Positions 17,174-26,007 of a stretch of DNA of 53,455 nt are shown piece by piece; within the stretch, counting starts at the first letter, position 1; the number at the start of each line of letters is the position of its first letter. The stretch is from Paracoccaceae bacterium (lineage in GTDB: Bacteria; Pseudomonadota; Alphaproteobacteria; Rhodobacterales; Rhodobacteraceae). Made by a program: the position numbers and the translations under genes. The notes beneath the pieces were generated by a model that was not told the DNA's origin, did no database searches, and saw nothing but the letters and a program-made list of their open reading frames with translations. The stretch is taken from contig JAPUEK010000074.1 of the NCBI GenBank assembly GCA_027492585.1, positions 1 to 53,455 on the forward strand, given 5' to 3'.

Positions 17174-18208
17174 ATGACCCGTATCGTGATGAAACTTCTG
17201 GCAGCGACGGCCCTGAGCCTGACGCTGGCCGCCTGTGTGGCTGATCCCGCAGCAGTGCTTGCGCCCGTGGCCCCGGAACCGCCGCCGGCGGAAATCTACA
17301 CCCAGCGGTCCGACATGAATTTTGTCGTGCCGGCGGTGCCGGTCGAAAAGGTCCCGGCGGAATTCCAGCGTCAGTCTGTCGCCTATGAGACCGACCAGCC
17401 GGTCGGCACGATCATCATCAACCCGGCGGCGAAATTCCTTTACCTCGTGACCGGCAAGGACAAGGCGACGCGCTATGGCATCGCGGTCGGCAAGGCGGGC
17501 TTCCAGTGGTCGGGCGAGGCGCTGATCACCTCGCGCAAGACCTGGCCGACCTGGACGCCGCCGCCGGAGATGATCGAGCGCAAGCCCGAACTGTCGAAAT
17601 GGGAAAAGGGCCAGCCCGGCGGGCCGACCAACCCGCTCGGCGCGCGGGCGCTCTATCTGACCACCAATGGCGTTGACTACGGCTACCGCATCCATGGCAC
17701 GCCGGAATGGTTCTCCATCGGCAAGAACGCCTCTTCGGGCTGTATCCGCATGATCAACCAGGATGTGATGGATCTGTTCGAGCGCGTGCCGGACGGGACC
17801 AAGGTGATCGTGCTCAATGCCGATGGCTCGATGCCGAAAGGCCTGACCCTGCCGCCGCCGCAACCGAAGAAGAAAAAGCCCGCGCCCGCGCCGGTCGTGG
17901 CGGCTCCGCTGACGGATCTGACGGCGGCCAATCCGCTGGCTCCGGCCGTCGGCTCGCCCGGTGTCGTTGCCGCCTCGGTCGGTGTCACCGCCCCCGCAGC
18001 CGCGACCGATCCGGCGGCCGCCACGGTGGCCCCTGCGAGCGCTGCGCCCGTGGTCGCGGCCCCGGCCCTGCCCGCGCCGGCGACCACCGGCACGACGACG
18101 GCCCCCGCAGCGCCTGCCGCCCCGGCGGCAACTGCCGCGCCCGCGACACCGGCTGCCCCGGCCTGTGCCGTCGCGCTCGTGAATGGCGTCTGCCCGCCGG
18201 CGCCCTGA
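17174..18208 (+). CDS. L,D-transpeptidase (YkuD) lipoprotein
   Basis: A 344-residue envelope protein. The signal sequence ends in a lipobox (LTLAAC), so it should be lipid-anchored. The YkuD catalytic motif HGTPEWFSIGKNASSGCIRM carries His at about 174 and the nucleophile Cys at about 190. Enzymes of this family make 3-3 peptidoglycan cross-links or attach proteins to peptidoglycan. After the domain (about residue 225), a KKKK stretch precedes 110 residues of Ala/Pro/Thr-rich low-complexity sequence ending with two cysteines (CAVALVNGVCPPAP). The tail is probably a periplasmic spacer. The ribosome-binding site is weak, and a start five codons later is possible. Confidence 0.9.
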   Translation: MTRIVMKLLAATALSLTLAACVADPAAVLAPVAPEPPPAEIYTQRSDMNFVVPAVPVEKVPAEFQRQSVAYETDQPVGTIIINPAAKFLYLVTGKDKATRYGIAVGKAGFQWSGEALITSRKTWPTWTPPPEMIERKPELSKWEKGQPGGPTNPLGARALYLTTNGVDYGYRIHGTPEWFSIGKNASSGCIRMINQDVMDLFERVPDGTKVIVLNADGSMPKGLTLPPPQPKKKKPAPAPVVAAPLTDLTAANPLAPAVGSPGVVAASVGVTAPAAATDPAAATVAPASAAPVVAAPALPAPATTGTTTAPAAPAAPAATAAPATPAAPACAVALVNGVCPPAP

Positions 18209-18245
18209 GCCTCGGGCCTGAGCTTCGGGACAGCGAAAATCAAGG

Positions 18246-18267
18246 GGCCGCGCTTTCGGGCGCGGCC
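18246..18267 (+). terminator. Rho-independent terminator of the L,D-transpeptidase gene
   Basis: GGCCGCGC and GCGCGGCC form an 8-bp stem with loop TTTCGG, followed by TTGTTCCTT. It lies 38 bases after the stop. Confidence 0.8.
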
Positions 18268-18316
18268 TTGTTCCTTGGCGATCCGGCCGGGGTTGGCGCT
18301 CCTCCAACCGGGGATC

Positions 18317-18349
18317 GCTCCGCGGGGGATATTTGAGAAGAGAAGAAAG
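18317..18349 (+). repeat. Single copy of the 34-nt intergenic repeat, variant GCTCCGCGGGGGATATTTG
   Basis: One unit with tail AGAAGAGAAGAAAG lies between the convergent transpeptidase and amidohydrolase genes. The GC head (CGCTCCGCGGGGG) is the same variant as the minus-strand copy at 51156-51189, so it forms a subfamily. Confidence 0.8.
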
Positions 18350-18361
18350 GGCAGCCGCGCC

Positions 18362-19198
18362 TCAGGCGCTGCGGCGCAGGCCCTGATGCCCGGCGGCCCA
18401 GTCATGGACGGCGGCGCCGAAGGCGGTGAAGAGCGGGCGCGAGACCGGATCATTGGCGGCGTTCCATTCCGGATGCCATTGCACCGAAAGGGTGAAGCCA
18501 GGGGCGTCCTTCACATAGACCGCCTCGGGCGTGCCATCCGGGGCCTGCCCGTCCACCACCACCCGCGCGCCCGGCCGGGCGATGCCCTGACCGTGGAGCG
18601 TGTTGGTCATCACCTCCTGCGCGCCCATCAGCCGGTGGAAGACCCCGCCCTCGGTGAAGCGCACCGCATGGCGCAGGGCGAACTGCTCTTCAAGCGTGCC
18701 GTCCGGCGGCATCCGGTGGTTGAGCCGCCCCGGCAGATCGCGGATCTCGGGGTGAAGCGTGCCGCCCATGGCGACGTTCAGCTCCTGAAAGCCGCGGCAG
18801 ATGCCGAGGAAGGGCTGGCCGCGCTCCACCAGAGCCCGGATCAGCGGCAGGGTGATCGCATCGCGGTTGCGGTCGAAGGCGCCATGGGCGGGGGTTTCCT
18901 CCTCGCCATATTCGGAGGGGTGGACGTTCGGCCGCCCGCCGGTGAAGAGAAAGCCGTCGCAGAGGGTCAGCAGCTCCTCCACCGAGACGAGCCGCGGGTC
19001 GGACGGCACGATCACCGGCAGGCAGCCCGCCACCTCGGCCACGGCGGTCGAGTTGATCAGGCCCGAGGCATGGACATGGTAGCGGTCGTTCATCAGATGG
19101 GTATTGCCGATGATCCCGACCGTCGGGCGGCGGGTGGCGGGGGTATGGGCCTGGCCCGGGGCAAAGACGCTCGGGGCGGCGGGGGCGGGTATCGACAT
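18362..19198 (-). CDS. Gamma-glutamyl-gamma-aminobutyrate hydrolase-like (peptidase C26, PuuD family)
   Basis: A 278-residue class I glutamine-amidotransferase-fold hydrolase. The nucleophile elbow is GICRGFQELN, with Cys about residue 134. The oxyanion-side segment DGFLFTGGRPNVHP and the catalytic His/Glu in SVQWHPEW complete the triad. The family splits gamma-glutamyl bonds, for example in putrescine catabolism or folate polyglutamate turnover. No putrescine genes are adjacent, so the substrate stays open. The ATG has only a weak upstream site. The gene is transcribed alone. Confidence 0.87.
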   Translation of the reverse strand: MSIPAPAAPSVFAPGQAHTPATRRPTVGIIGNTHLMNDRYHVHASGLINSTAVAEVAGCLPVIVPSDPRLVSVEELLTLCDGFLFTGGRPNVHPSEYGEEETPAHGAFDRNRDAITLPLIRALVERGQPFLGICRGFQELNVAMGGTLHPEIRDLPGRLNHRMPPDGTLEEQFALRHAVRFTEGGVFHRLMGAQEVMTNTLHGQGIARPGARVVVDGQAPDGTPEAVYVKDAPGFTLSVQWHPEWNAANDPVSRPLFTAFGAAVHDWAAGHQGLRRSA

Positions 19199-19349
19199 GG
19201 CGGAACCATCCGGTTGGCTTGGCAGGTATCATACGCTGCGCGCCGGGAAGGAAAAGCCCCCCGGAGGCGCGCAGGGTTCACCGGGACGTGACTTGCCTTC
19301 CCCCTGCTGGAATCTGTCAGCTTCTGCCCGAGAAACAGGAGATTTGCAG

Positions 19350-19748
19350 ATGATCCGCCCGCTTGCCGCCACCTTTGCCGCCACCTTCGCCGCCGTCTTG
19401 CTCGCCACGGGCCTTGCCCTGCCGCTCGCCGCCCAGACCATGGATCACAGCGGCCATGACATGGCGGGCATGGCCGCCGCGACGGCAGAGGACAGCCCGG
19501 CGACCCTCGCCTACCGCGCCGCCAATGCCCGGATGCATCAGGAGATGGAGATCGCCTATACCAATGATGCGGATGTGGATTTCATCCGCGGGATGATCCC
19601 CCACCATCAGGGCGCGGTCGAGATGGCGAAGATCGTGCTCGCCCATGGCACCGACCCGGAGGTGCGGAAGCTCGCCGAAGGGGTGATCGCCGCGCAGGAG
19701 GCTGAAATCACCTGGATGCAGGAATGGCTGGACAAGCACGGCGGCTGA
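19350..19748 (+). CDS. DUF305 family periplasmic protein
   Basis: A 132-residue exported protein. The signal peptide ends near LAAQT, and a His/Met-rich start follows (MDHSGHDMAGMAA). The DUF305 core is recognised by FIRGMIPHHQGAVEMAKI and a C-terminal AQEAEITWMQEWL helix. The four-helix ferritin-like family is often linked to copper or other metals; the His/Met residues fit metal binding, but no copper genes are nearby. AGGAG precedes the ATG by 8 bases, which fixes this start. Confidence 0.88.
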   Translation: MIRPLAATFAATFAAVLLATGLALPLAAQTMDHSGHDMAGMAAATAEDSPATLAYRAANARMHQEMEIAYTNDADVDFIRGMIPHHQGAVEMAKIVLAHGTDPEVRKLAEGVIAAQEAEITWMQEWLDKHGG

Positions 19749-19804
19749 AACAACCCTGAATTGCATAAACGCACCGAAGCTTGCCCCAGAGGTGGGCTTC
19801 AGAA

Positions 19805-19823
19805 CGGAAACGAACAGTTTCCG
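19805..19823 (+). terminator. Hairpin after the DUF305 gene
   Basis: CGGAAAC and GTTTCCG form a 7-bp stem with a 5-base loop, 57 bases past the stop, followed by CGGTGTTTTGG. It is a possible terminator or part of the leader of the next gene. Confidence 0.45.
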
Positions 19824-19930
19824 CGGTGTTTTGGCGGCTTTCGTTTGCAAAGCGCCCTTTCTTTGCCGCAAGAAAATCCGGGGGCGAAGGTTTCCGGGCA
19901 ATGCCCGGCGGCCAGGCCAGGGTTTCGCGG

Positions 19931-20893
19931 ATGACACAGGGCATGACGATCAGCACGGGGGCCAGCACCGATGGCGGCTCCTCCACATTGGCGGCACGTC
20001 CGGCGGCGGGCTACCGGCGCGGGATAGACCTCGCGCGGATCACGGCCGCCTTCTTCATCGTCTGGGACCATGCCCATGCGCCCGGCTGGAAGATCGGCTA
20101 CCTGGCGCTCGCGCTGTTCCTGATGCTGACCGCCTTCCTGTCGCTGCAAAGCTTCGAGCGGTCCGAGGCGCGGGGCGAAGGCGCGGGCTTCTGGAAGAAG
20201 CGGGCCGTGCGGCTGCTGATGCCGTGGATCTTCTGGTGCGCCGTCTACCGGCTGGTCCATGAGGTCGTCTCCGACGATCCGCGCCCGCTGCCGATCCTCG
20301 GCGATCCCTGGAGCCTGCTGATCGGTCCCTCCTTCCATCTGTGGTTCCTGCCCTTCGTCGCCCTCGCCCTGCCGGCGGTTTCGGCGCTGTCGCATTGGGT
20401 GCGGGGCCGCCAGCAGCTCGCGCTCGCCTGCATCGGACTTGTCGCGCTGAGCCTGCCGCTGCAATGGGTCCATGCCGATGGCACGGTGCCGGAGCCGATG
20501 CCGCAATGGGCCTTCTCGCTGCCGCTGTTCCTTTTCGGCATCCTTCATGCGATTGCGGCCCGCCTCGGGGCGCAATGGATGACGCTGGGTGCCGCGGCGG
20601 TGGTCAGCATCGTCTCGATGGCCTTCTGGCCGGATTTCTGGGCCGGGCAGATGCTGCTCGCCGCGCTCGTCTTCGAGATCGCCTGGCGCGCGCCGATCCG
20701 GGGAAGCTGGCCGACCGTGCTGGCGGGCTATGCCTTCGGCGTCTACCTCATGCATCCGTTCTTCATGCTGGTCGCCTACAAGCTCTTCGGGGTGGAGATC
20801 GACCCGATCGCCGGGGCGCTGTTCACCTTTGCCTGCGCGGCACTGGCGACGGAAGCCTTCCACCGCCTGCCCTATCTGCGGCAGGTGGCCTGA
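19931..20893 (+). CDS. Acyltransferase 3 family membrane protein
   Basis: A 320-residue polytopic membrane protein with about ten hydrophobic helices. It has the family's early His region (RITAAFFIVWDHAHAPGW), the loop LIGPSFHLWFLPF and a late GVYLMHPFFMLVAYK. Such enzymes transfer acetyl or other acyl groups to exported glycans or lipids. I chose ATG 19931, preceded by CAGGG at 9 bases; ATG 19943 follows in frame. The stop is 4 bases from the convergent EamA gene stop. The acceptor substrate cannot be inferred. Confidence 0.82.
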   Translation: MTQGMTISTGASTDGGSSTLAARPAAGYRRGIDLARITAAFFIVWDHAHAPGWKIGYLALALFLMLTAFLSLQSFERSEARGEGAGFWKKRAVRLLMPWIFWCAVYRLVHEVVSDDPRPLPILGDPWSLLIGPSFHLWFLPFVALALPAVSALSHWVRGRQQLALACIGLVALSLPLQWVHADGTVPEPMPQWAFSLPLFLFGILHAIAARLGAQWMTLGAAAVVSIVSMAFWPDFWAGQMLLAALVFEIAWRAPIRGSWPTVLAGYAFGVYLMHPFFMLVAYKLFGVEIDPIAGALFTFACAALATEAFHRLPYLRQVA

Positions 20894-20897
20894 GGCC

Positions 20898-21809
20898 TCA
20901 CGGTGGCGGTTCAACCACCGCCGAACGGCGCCCCGCCGCCCGCTCCCGGACCGAGATGTAGATCGCGCAGCCGATCAGGATGGAAACCCCGAGGATCGTC
21001 CAGCCATCGGGGAAATCCTGAAAGAACAGCCAGCCGAGGATCGTCGCCATGATCATCTCGGTATAGGCGAGCGGCGCCAGCAGCGAGGCCTCCGCATGGT
21101 CATAGGCGCGCACGATCATCAGATGGCCGAAGGTGGCGATCAGGGCGAGCGCCACGAACATCGCCCATTGCGCCGGGGTCGGCCATTGCCAGACGCTCCA
21201 GATCACCAGCGACAGAAGCAGCCCGCCGAGGAGGCTGGTGTGGAACGTGGTGATCATCGCATCGGTGCGCCCCGCGATCCGGCGGGTCATCACGAAATAG
21301 CAGGCCAGCGAGGCGCCCGCGGCAAGGGCCAGAAGGCTGCCGGGGTTCACCTCGGCAAAACCGGGGCGGATGATGATCAGCGTGCCGATGAAGCCCACGG
21401 CCACCGCCGCCCAGCGGCGCGGCCCGACCTGCTCGCGCAGGATCAGCGCCGAGAGGATCGTGACGATCAGCGGCTGCACGAAGAAGATCGCAAGCGCGTC
21501 GGCGATCGGCAGGAAGGTCAGCGACAGGAAGAAGCAGAAGGTGGCCAGCACCAGAAACCCCGCCCGGACGAGGTGATAGACTGGCCGGTCCGGCCAAAGC
21601 GCCGCCCTTCCCCCGATCCGCAGCGCGAACGGCAGGGAAAGCGCGGCCCCGATGGCCAGCCGCGCCCAAACCACCTGCAGGATCGGCATCCCCTGCTGGC
21701 CGAGGACCTTGGCGATCACGTCGATGCAGGGCAGCACCGCCATGGCCCCGAGCATCAGCGCCACGCCGAGGGCGGGACGCTTCTCGGCCCGGATCTGCGG
21801 TGCGGTCAT
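20898..21809 (-). CDS. EamA/DMT family transporter
   Basis: A 303-residue inner-membrane protein with ten hydrophobic helices arranged as two EamA repeats (about residues 14-148 and 158-290). Typical family segments are QVVWARLAIGAAL, SLTFLPIADALAIFFVQPLIVTILSAL and APLAYTEMIMATILGWLFFQDFPD. Such permeases usually export small metabolites or amino acids. The ATG overlaps the stop of the class V aminotransferase (ATGA), so the two genes form an operon and the exporter may handle a related metabolite (inference). Confidence 0.9.
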   Translation of the reverse strand: MTAPQIRAEKRPALGVALMLGAMAVLPCIDVIAKVLGQQGMPILQVVWARLAIGAALSLPFALRIGGRAALWPDRPVYHLVRAGFLVLATFCFFLSLTFLPIADALAIFFVQPLIVTILSALILREQVGPRRWAAVAVGFIGTLIIIRPGFAEVNPGSLLALAAGASLACYFVMTRRIAGRTDAMITTFHTSLLGGLLLSLVIWSVWQWPTPAQWAMFVALALIATFGHLMIVRAYDHAEASLLAPLAYTEMIMATILGWLFFQDFPDGWTILGVSILIGCAIYISVRERAAGRRSAVVEPPP

Positions 21810-23017
21810 GCCCCGGCCGCCTGCGCCACCACCCCGGCCGCCGCCGCCACCCCGCCCGGCCCGTGCGGGATGCCGAGCGCCAGAAGCCCCGCTTCCATCA
21901 CCGCAATCGCGCCAAGGGTCATATGGGCGTTCACATGGCCCATATGGGCGACGCGCAGGAAGCCATGCGCCGCCGGATCTCCGGGCGGCGCCATGCCGAG
22001 CCCGATGCCGAGCGTGAGGCCCGCCTTCGTCTCGCACCAGTCGCGCAGGCGGGTGGCATGGGGGGCGCCGAACCGCGCCGCCGTCACCGCCCGCGACCGG
22101 AAGGCCGGATCGGCGACATTCATGCGGATCGCCTCGTTGCCCGCCCCCCAGGCGTCGAACGCCGCCCAGACGGCTCGGGCAAGCGCCTCGTGCCGCGCCC
22201 AGACCGCCGGCAGGCCCTCCTCATGGAGCAGCATGGTCAGCGCCTCGCGCAGGCCGAAAAGGTGATGGGTCGGGGCGGTGCCGTTCCAGTGCTGCCAGAA
22301 TTCGGTGCCGTTGGCGCGCGGCTCCCAATCCCAGTAGGGGGTCCGCAGATCGCCGCCCCGGCTCTGTTGCCGCGCCTTTTCCGAGAACCAGACGAAGCCC
22401 ATGCCGGGCGGGGTCATCAACCCCTTCTGGCTCGCCGCCACCGTCACATCGACGCCCCAGTCATCCATCCGGTATTCGTCGCATCCCAGAGAAGCGATGC
22501 AGTCGATCACCAGAAGCGCCGGATGGCCCGCAGCATCCAAAGCGGCCCGCAGCCCCTTGATATCGCTGCGGATCGAGGACGCCGTATCGACATGGGTGCT
22601 GAGCACCGCCTTGTAGCGGTGGCCGGTATCGGCCCGAAGCGCCGCCTCCACCTGCCCGAGATCGGCAGGGGTGGATCTGCCGAAATCCAGCACCTCGACC
22701 TCGATCCCCATGGCCCGCGCCGCCGCCGTCCAGCCAAGCCCGAACTGCCCGGTGGAAACCAACAGCACCCGGTCCCCGCGCGAGAACAGGTTGGCCGCGG
22801 CCGCTTCCCACAGCGCATGACCATTGGCGATGTAGATCGCCACATGATGCGCCGTGCCGGCAAGCGCCTTCAGATCCGGCCAGAGCCCCTGAACCATCTC
22901 GACCAGCGGCCCAGCATAGATGTTCGGCGCCCCGCGGTGCATTGCCGCCAGCACGCGGTCGGGCATGACCGAGGGGCCGGGAATGGCAAGATAGGGGCGA
23001 CCGTTGGCAAGGCTCAT
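21806..23017 (-). CDS. Class V PLP aminotransferase, alanine/serine-glyoxylate aminotransferase-like
   Basis: A 403-residue fold-type I enzyme. The PLP lysine stands in TVAASQKGLMTPPGMGF, as in serine-glyoxylate aminotransferases. VIDCIASLGCDEYRMDDWGVD holds the conserved Asp, and the start LAIPGPSVMPDRVLAAM is typical. It probably moves an amino group between alanine or serine and glyoxylate or pyruvate. I chose ATG 23017 because GAGG lies 9 bases upstream; an ATG 15 bases earlier lacks a site. It is coupled to the EamA transporter. Confidence 0.87.
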   Translation of the reverse strand: MSLANGRPYLAIPGPSVMPDRVLAAMHRGAPNIYAGPLVEMVQGLWPDLKALAGTAHHVAIYIANGHALWEAAAANLFSRGDRVLLVSTGQFGLGWTAAARAMGIEVEVLDFGRSTPADLGQVEAALRADTGHRYKAVLSTHVDTASSIRSDIKGLRAALDAAGHPALLVIDCIASLGCDEYRMDDWGVDVTVAASQKGLMTPPGMGFVWFSEKARQQSRGGDLRTPYWDWEPRANGTEFWQHWNGTAPTHHLFGLREALTMLLHEEGLPAVWARHEALARAVWAAFDAWGAGNEAIRMNVADPAFRSRAVTAARFGAPHATRLRDWCETKAGLTLGIGLGMAPPGDPAAHGFLRVAHMGHVNAHMTLGAIAVMEAGLLALGIPHGPGGVAAAAGVVAQAAGA

Positions 23018-23416
23018 CTCGGGGTTCCTCATCGCTGCCGCGCGGGCTCTCCCGCAGCATGGACAAGGGCTATCCGGCGGCCCCGGCAAGGTCAATGCAC
23101 GCGGCGCGGTCCCGAGGGAAAGGCCGTGGCACGACCGGCGCGCCGAAGCGCGGGGGCCGGCCGGAGAAGCCTCCGGCGGGGATATTTGAGAAGAGAAGAA
23201 AGCGAAGCCGCGCAGGCAGGCATCGGTTTCCCGGCGCAAGGGAAAAGCGCCGCGCCGCCGCCTGCCGCAGGGCGTCCTGCCCCTTTCTTCTCTTCTCAAA
23301 TATCCCCGCCGGAGGCAGCGCCCCGCAGGGGTGCAATCTTCCCCTGCCCCATCTGCTTGCCAGCCCCCTCCCTTCGGGCTAGACCCTTGCCCCATCCCGA
23401 CCGGAAAGGTTTCCCC
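23018..23416. other. 399-base intergenic region with paired repeats
   Basis: This divergent region between the aminotransferase and the ABC exporter holds no convincing gene. It contains two inverted repeat copies (23169-23202 and 23283-23316) and a small TTTCCC/GGGAAA hairpin between them. Frames that cross it on both strands translate the repeat itself and are not credible proteins. Confidence 0.7.
23169..23316. repeat. Inverted pair of the 34-nt repeat, tails inward, 80-base spacer
   Basis: The forward copy at 23169-23202 reads GCCTCCGGCGGGGATATTTG then AGAAGAGAAGAAAG. The exact reverse complement stands at 23283-23316. Unlike the pairs at 8635 and 14745, the AT-rich tails face each other. 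The arms are identical over all 34 bases, which points to recent duplication or gene conversion. Confidence 0.9.
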
Positions 23417-25180
23417 TTGCCCGATCCCCTGCCTGCCGTCTCTCCGGCGCCCGAGACCCGGCTTTTCGCCCGGCTCTGGCGCAGCTATCTGCGTCCCGAA
23501 CTGTGGCTGATCGTCCTCGCCTTCGTCCTGATGGCGGTCGAGGGGGCGACGCTCGGCGCGCTGTCGCGGATGATCGAGCCCCTGTTCGACCAGGTGCTGG
23601 CCCCCGGCGGCGGTGGCGCGGTCTGGACGGTGGGGCTGGCGATCTTCGGCCTGTTCGCCCTGCGCGCCGCGGCCACCGTGACCGGCCGCACCCTGATCGC
23701 GGCCGTCACCCAGAAGGTCTCGGCGGCAATGCAGCTTGACCTTCTCCGCCATATCCTGCGGCTCGACGGGACCTTCTTCCAGCGCAATGCGCCGGGCGTT
23801 CTGATCGAGCGGGTGCAGGGCGACACGTTCGCCGTGCAGGGCATCTGGTCGAGCCTCGTCACCGGATTCGGCCGCGATCTTTTCGGGCTCGCCATCCTCT
23901 TCGGCGTGGCGCTGTCCATCGACCTTCGCTGGACGCTGGCCTCGCTCATCGGGGCGCCGCTCCTGATCCTGCCCTCGGTGATGCTGCAACGCTATATCCG
24001 CCGCAAATCGGAGCTCCTGCGCGAACAGGCCGGCTTGCGGGCGACGCGGCTCGACGAGATCTTCCACGGCATCCAGGCGGTGAAGCTGAACCGGATGGAG
24101 GATTATCAGACCAGCCGGTTCGCGCAGGTTCTGGGACGCATCCGGGGGGCAGAGGTGAAATCGGCGCTCGGGCGGATGATGATGCCGGGGATGCTCGACA
24201 TCGTGACCGGGCTCGGGTTCTTCGCGGTGCTGCTGATGGCCGGCAACCAGCTTGCCAGCGGCGCGCGCACCACGGGGGAGTTCATGTCCTTCTTCACCGC
24301 CATGGCGCTGACCTTCCAGCCGCTGCGGCGGCTGGGGGAGTTGTCCGGCTCCTGGCAGGTGGCGGCGGCGAGTCTCGCCCGGATCTATGAGCTGTTCGAC
24401 ACCCAGCCCGCCGACGGCCATCCCGCCCAGAGCCGTGCCACGCCGCCCGAAGGCGCGCCGGAGATCCGGTTCGAGGCGGTGGAATTCGCCCATGGCGATC
24501 TGCCGGTGCTGCGCGGGCTGAGCTTCACCGCCAGGGCCGGGGAGGTGACGGCGATCGTCGGCGCCTCGGGCGCGGGGAAATCGACGGTCTTCCACCTCCT
24601 GACCGGGCTGCTCGACCCGCAGGCGGGACGCATCCGCATCGGCGGGGTGGACAGCGCCGATCTGGCCCTTTCCGATCTGCGGCGGCTTTTCGCAACGGTC
24701 ACGCAGGATTCCGCGCTCTTCGACGAAACGCTGCGCGAGAATGTCACCCTCGGCCGGAGCCCGCAGGACAGCCAGCTTGCCGCCGCCCTTGCCGACGCCC
24801 ATGTGCAGGAATTTCTGGCCGCGCTGCCCCTCGGACTTGAAACGGCGGTCGGACCGCGCGGCTCTGCCCTGTCCGGCGGGCAGCGCCAAAGGGTCGCCAT
24901 TGCCCGCGCCCTCTTGCAGGATGCCCCCGTGCTGCTGCTGGACGAAGCGACGAGCGCGCTTGATGCGCGGTCGGAAGCGGCGGTGGCCGAAGCGCTCGCC
25001 GCGGCCTCCGCAGGGCGCACGACGCTGGTGATCGCGCACAGGCTCGCCACGGTGCGCGATGCGGACCGGATTCTGGTGCTCGATCAGGGCCGCCTTGTCG
25101 AAGAGGGCTGCCATGACGATCTTCTGGCCTTGGGCGGGCGTTACGCGCAGCTCTACCAGTTGCAGTTCAAGGAGGGCTGA
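23417..25180 (+). CDS. ABC exporter, fused permease-ATPase (MsbA-like)
   Basis: A 587-residue half-transporter. The membrane domain covers about residues 20-330 with six helices. The ATPase follows, with Walker A GASGAGKST, Q-loop TQDSALFDETL, signature LSGGQRQRVAIARALL, Walker B VLLLDEATSALD and H-loop IAHRLATV. Close relatives flip lipids, glycolipids or hydrophobic compounds. The start is TTG 23417, with AAAGG 8 bases upstream; no ATG near this point fits. Its stop is one base from the next ATG, so it forms an operon with ygfZ. Confidence 0.9.
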   Translation: MPDPLPAVSPAPETRLFARLWRSYLRPELWLIVLAFVLMAVEGATLGALSRMIEPLFDQVLAPGGGGAVWTVGLAIFGLFALRAAATVTGRTLIAAVTQKVSAAMQLDLLRHILRLDGTFFQRNAPGVLIERVQGDTFAVQGIWSSLVTGFGRDLFGLAILFGVALSIDLRWTLASLIGAPLLILPSVMLQRYIRRKSELLREQAGLRATRLDEIFHGIQAVKLNRMEDYQTSRFAQVLGRIRGAEVKSALGRMMMPGMLDIVTGLGFFAVLLMAGNQLASGARTTGEFMSFFTAMALTFQPLRRLGELSGSWQVAAASLARIYELFDTQPADGHPAQSRATPPEGAPEIRFEAVEFAHGDLPVLRGLSFTARAGEVTAIVGASGAGKSTVFHLLTGLLDPQAGRIRIGGVDSADLALSDLRRLFATVTQDSALFDETLRENVTLGRSPQDSQLAAALADAHVQEFLAALPLGLETAVGPRGSALSGGQRQRVAIARALLQDAPVLLLDEATSALDARSEAAVAEALAAASAGRTTLVIAHRLATVRDADRILVLDQGRLVEEGCHDDLLALGGRYAQLYQLQFKEG

Positions 25181-25181
25181 G

Positions 25182-25949
25182 ATGGACCCCGGAGAAACCG
25201 CCCCCGACCGCCGCGTCTATGCCCTCACCGGCACGGAGGCGCTGAGCTTCCTGCAAGGTCTCGTCTCCAATGACGTGCTGCGGCTCGCCAAGGCGGATGG
25301 GGCGGTCTGGGCGGCGCTGCTGACCCCGCAGGGCAAGTATCTCGCCGATTTCTTCGTGGTGGCGCAGGGCGCGCGGCTCCTTCTCGACATCAAGGACAGC
25401 CTTGCCGAGGCCACGCTCCGGCGGCTGACGCTTTACCGGCTGCGCGCCGATGTGCAGATCACCGCGACCGGTCTGAGCGTGACCCGTGGTCTCGGCCCGG
25501 CCCCGGCGGGCGCCCTGCCCGATCCGCGCCATCCCGCGCTCGGCTGGCGGATGTGGGGGGCGCCGGGGGGGGCGCCGCAGATCGACTGGGATGCGCTTCG
25601 GGTCGCGCATGTGATCCCCGAAAGCGGCATCGAGCTGATCCCCGAGGACAGCTATCTTCTGGAAAGCGGCTTCGAGCGGCTGCACGGCGTCGATTTCCGC
25701 AAGGGCTGCTATGTGGGCCAGGAAGTGACCGCCCGGATGAAGCATAAGACCGAGCTGCGAAAGGGTCTCGTCCGGGTGCGGATCGAGGGCGAAGCGCCGG
25801 TCGGGGCGGAGGTTCTCGCCGGGGAAAAGACCGTGGGACGGGTCTTCACCCAATCCGGCGGCAAGGCGATCGCCTGGCTGCGCTTCGATCAGGCGCAGGG
25901 GGAGATGCGGTCGGGCGAAGCGCGCATCTGGGCCGACCCCGTGCAGTAA
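25182..25949 (+). CDS. ygfZ: Folate-binding YgfZ/GcvT-like protein
   Basis: A 255-residue tetrahydrofolate-binding protein that helps assemble or repair certain Fe-S proteins. The diagnostic KGCYVGQEVTARM is present, with the conserved Cys about residue 176. The start YALTGTEALSFLQGLVSNDV is typical. AAGGAGG lies 6 bases upstream of the ATG. Fe-S enzymes of the region such as the IorA ferredoxin domain could be clients, but that is speculation. It converges on efp with a repeat-borne hairpin between them. Confidence 0.9.
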   Translation: MDPGETAPDRRVYALTGTEALSFLQGLVSNDVLRLAKADGAVWAALLTPQGKYLADFFVVAQGARLLLDIKDSLAEATLRRLTLYRLRADVQITATGLSVTRGLGPAPAGALPDPRHPALGWRMWGAPGGAPQIDWDALRVAHVIPESGIELIPEDSYLLESGFERLHGVDFRKGCYVGQEVTARMKHKTELRKGLVRVRIEGEAPVGAEVLAGEKTVGRVFTQSGGKAIAWLRFDQAQGEMRSGEARIWADPVQ

Positions 25950-26007
25950 ACGCGCCGCGCCAAACAGCCCTGAAGGGCTTGGGCCGTCTGCACGGCGGCC
26001 CCTACAT

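Noticed and set aside
23059-23382. Short frames on both strands in the aminotransferase/ABC exporter intergenic region
   Set aside because: They translate the inverted repeat copies themselves (the same FEKRRK-like peptide appears on both strands and in other intergenic frames), so they are not independent genes.
21806-25114. Minus-strand frame running through the aminotransferase, the intergenic repeats and the antisense of the ABC exporter
   Set aside because: Only the 3' part from 23017 onward is a real gene. The upstream extension reads through repeat sequence and antisense of the MsbA-like exporter.
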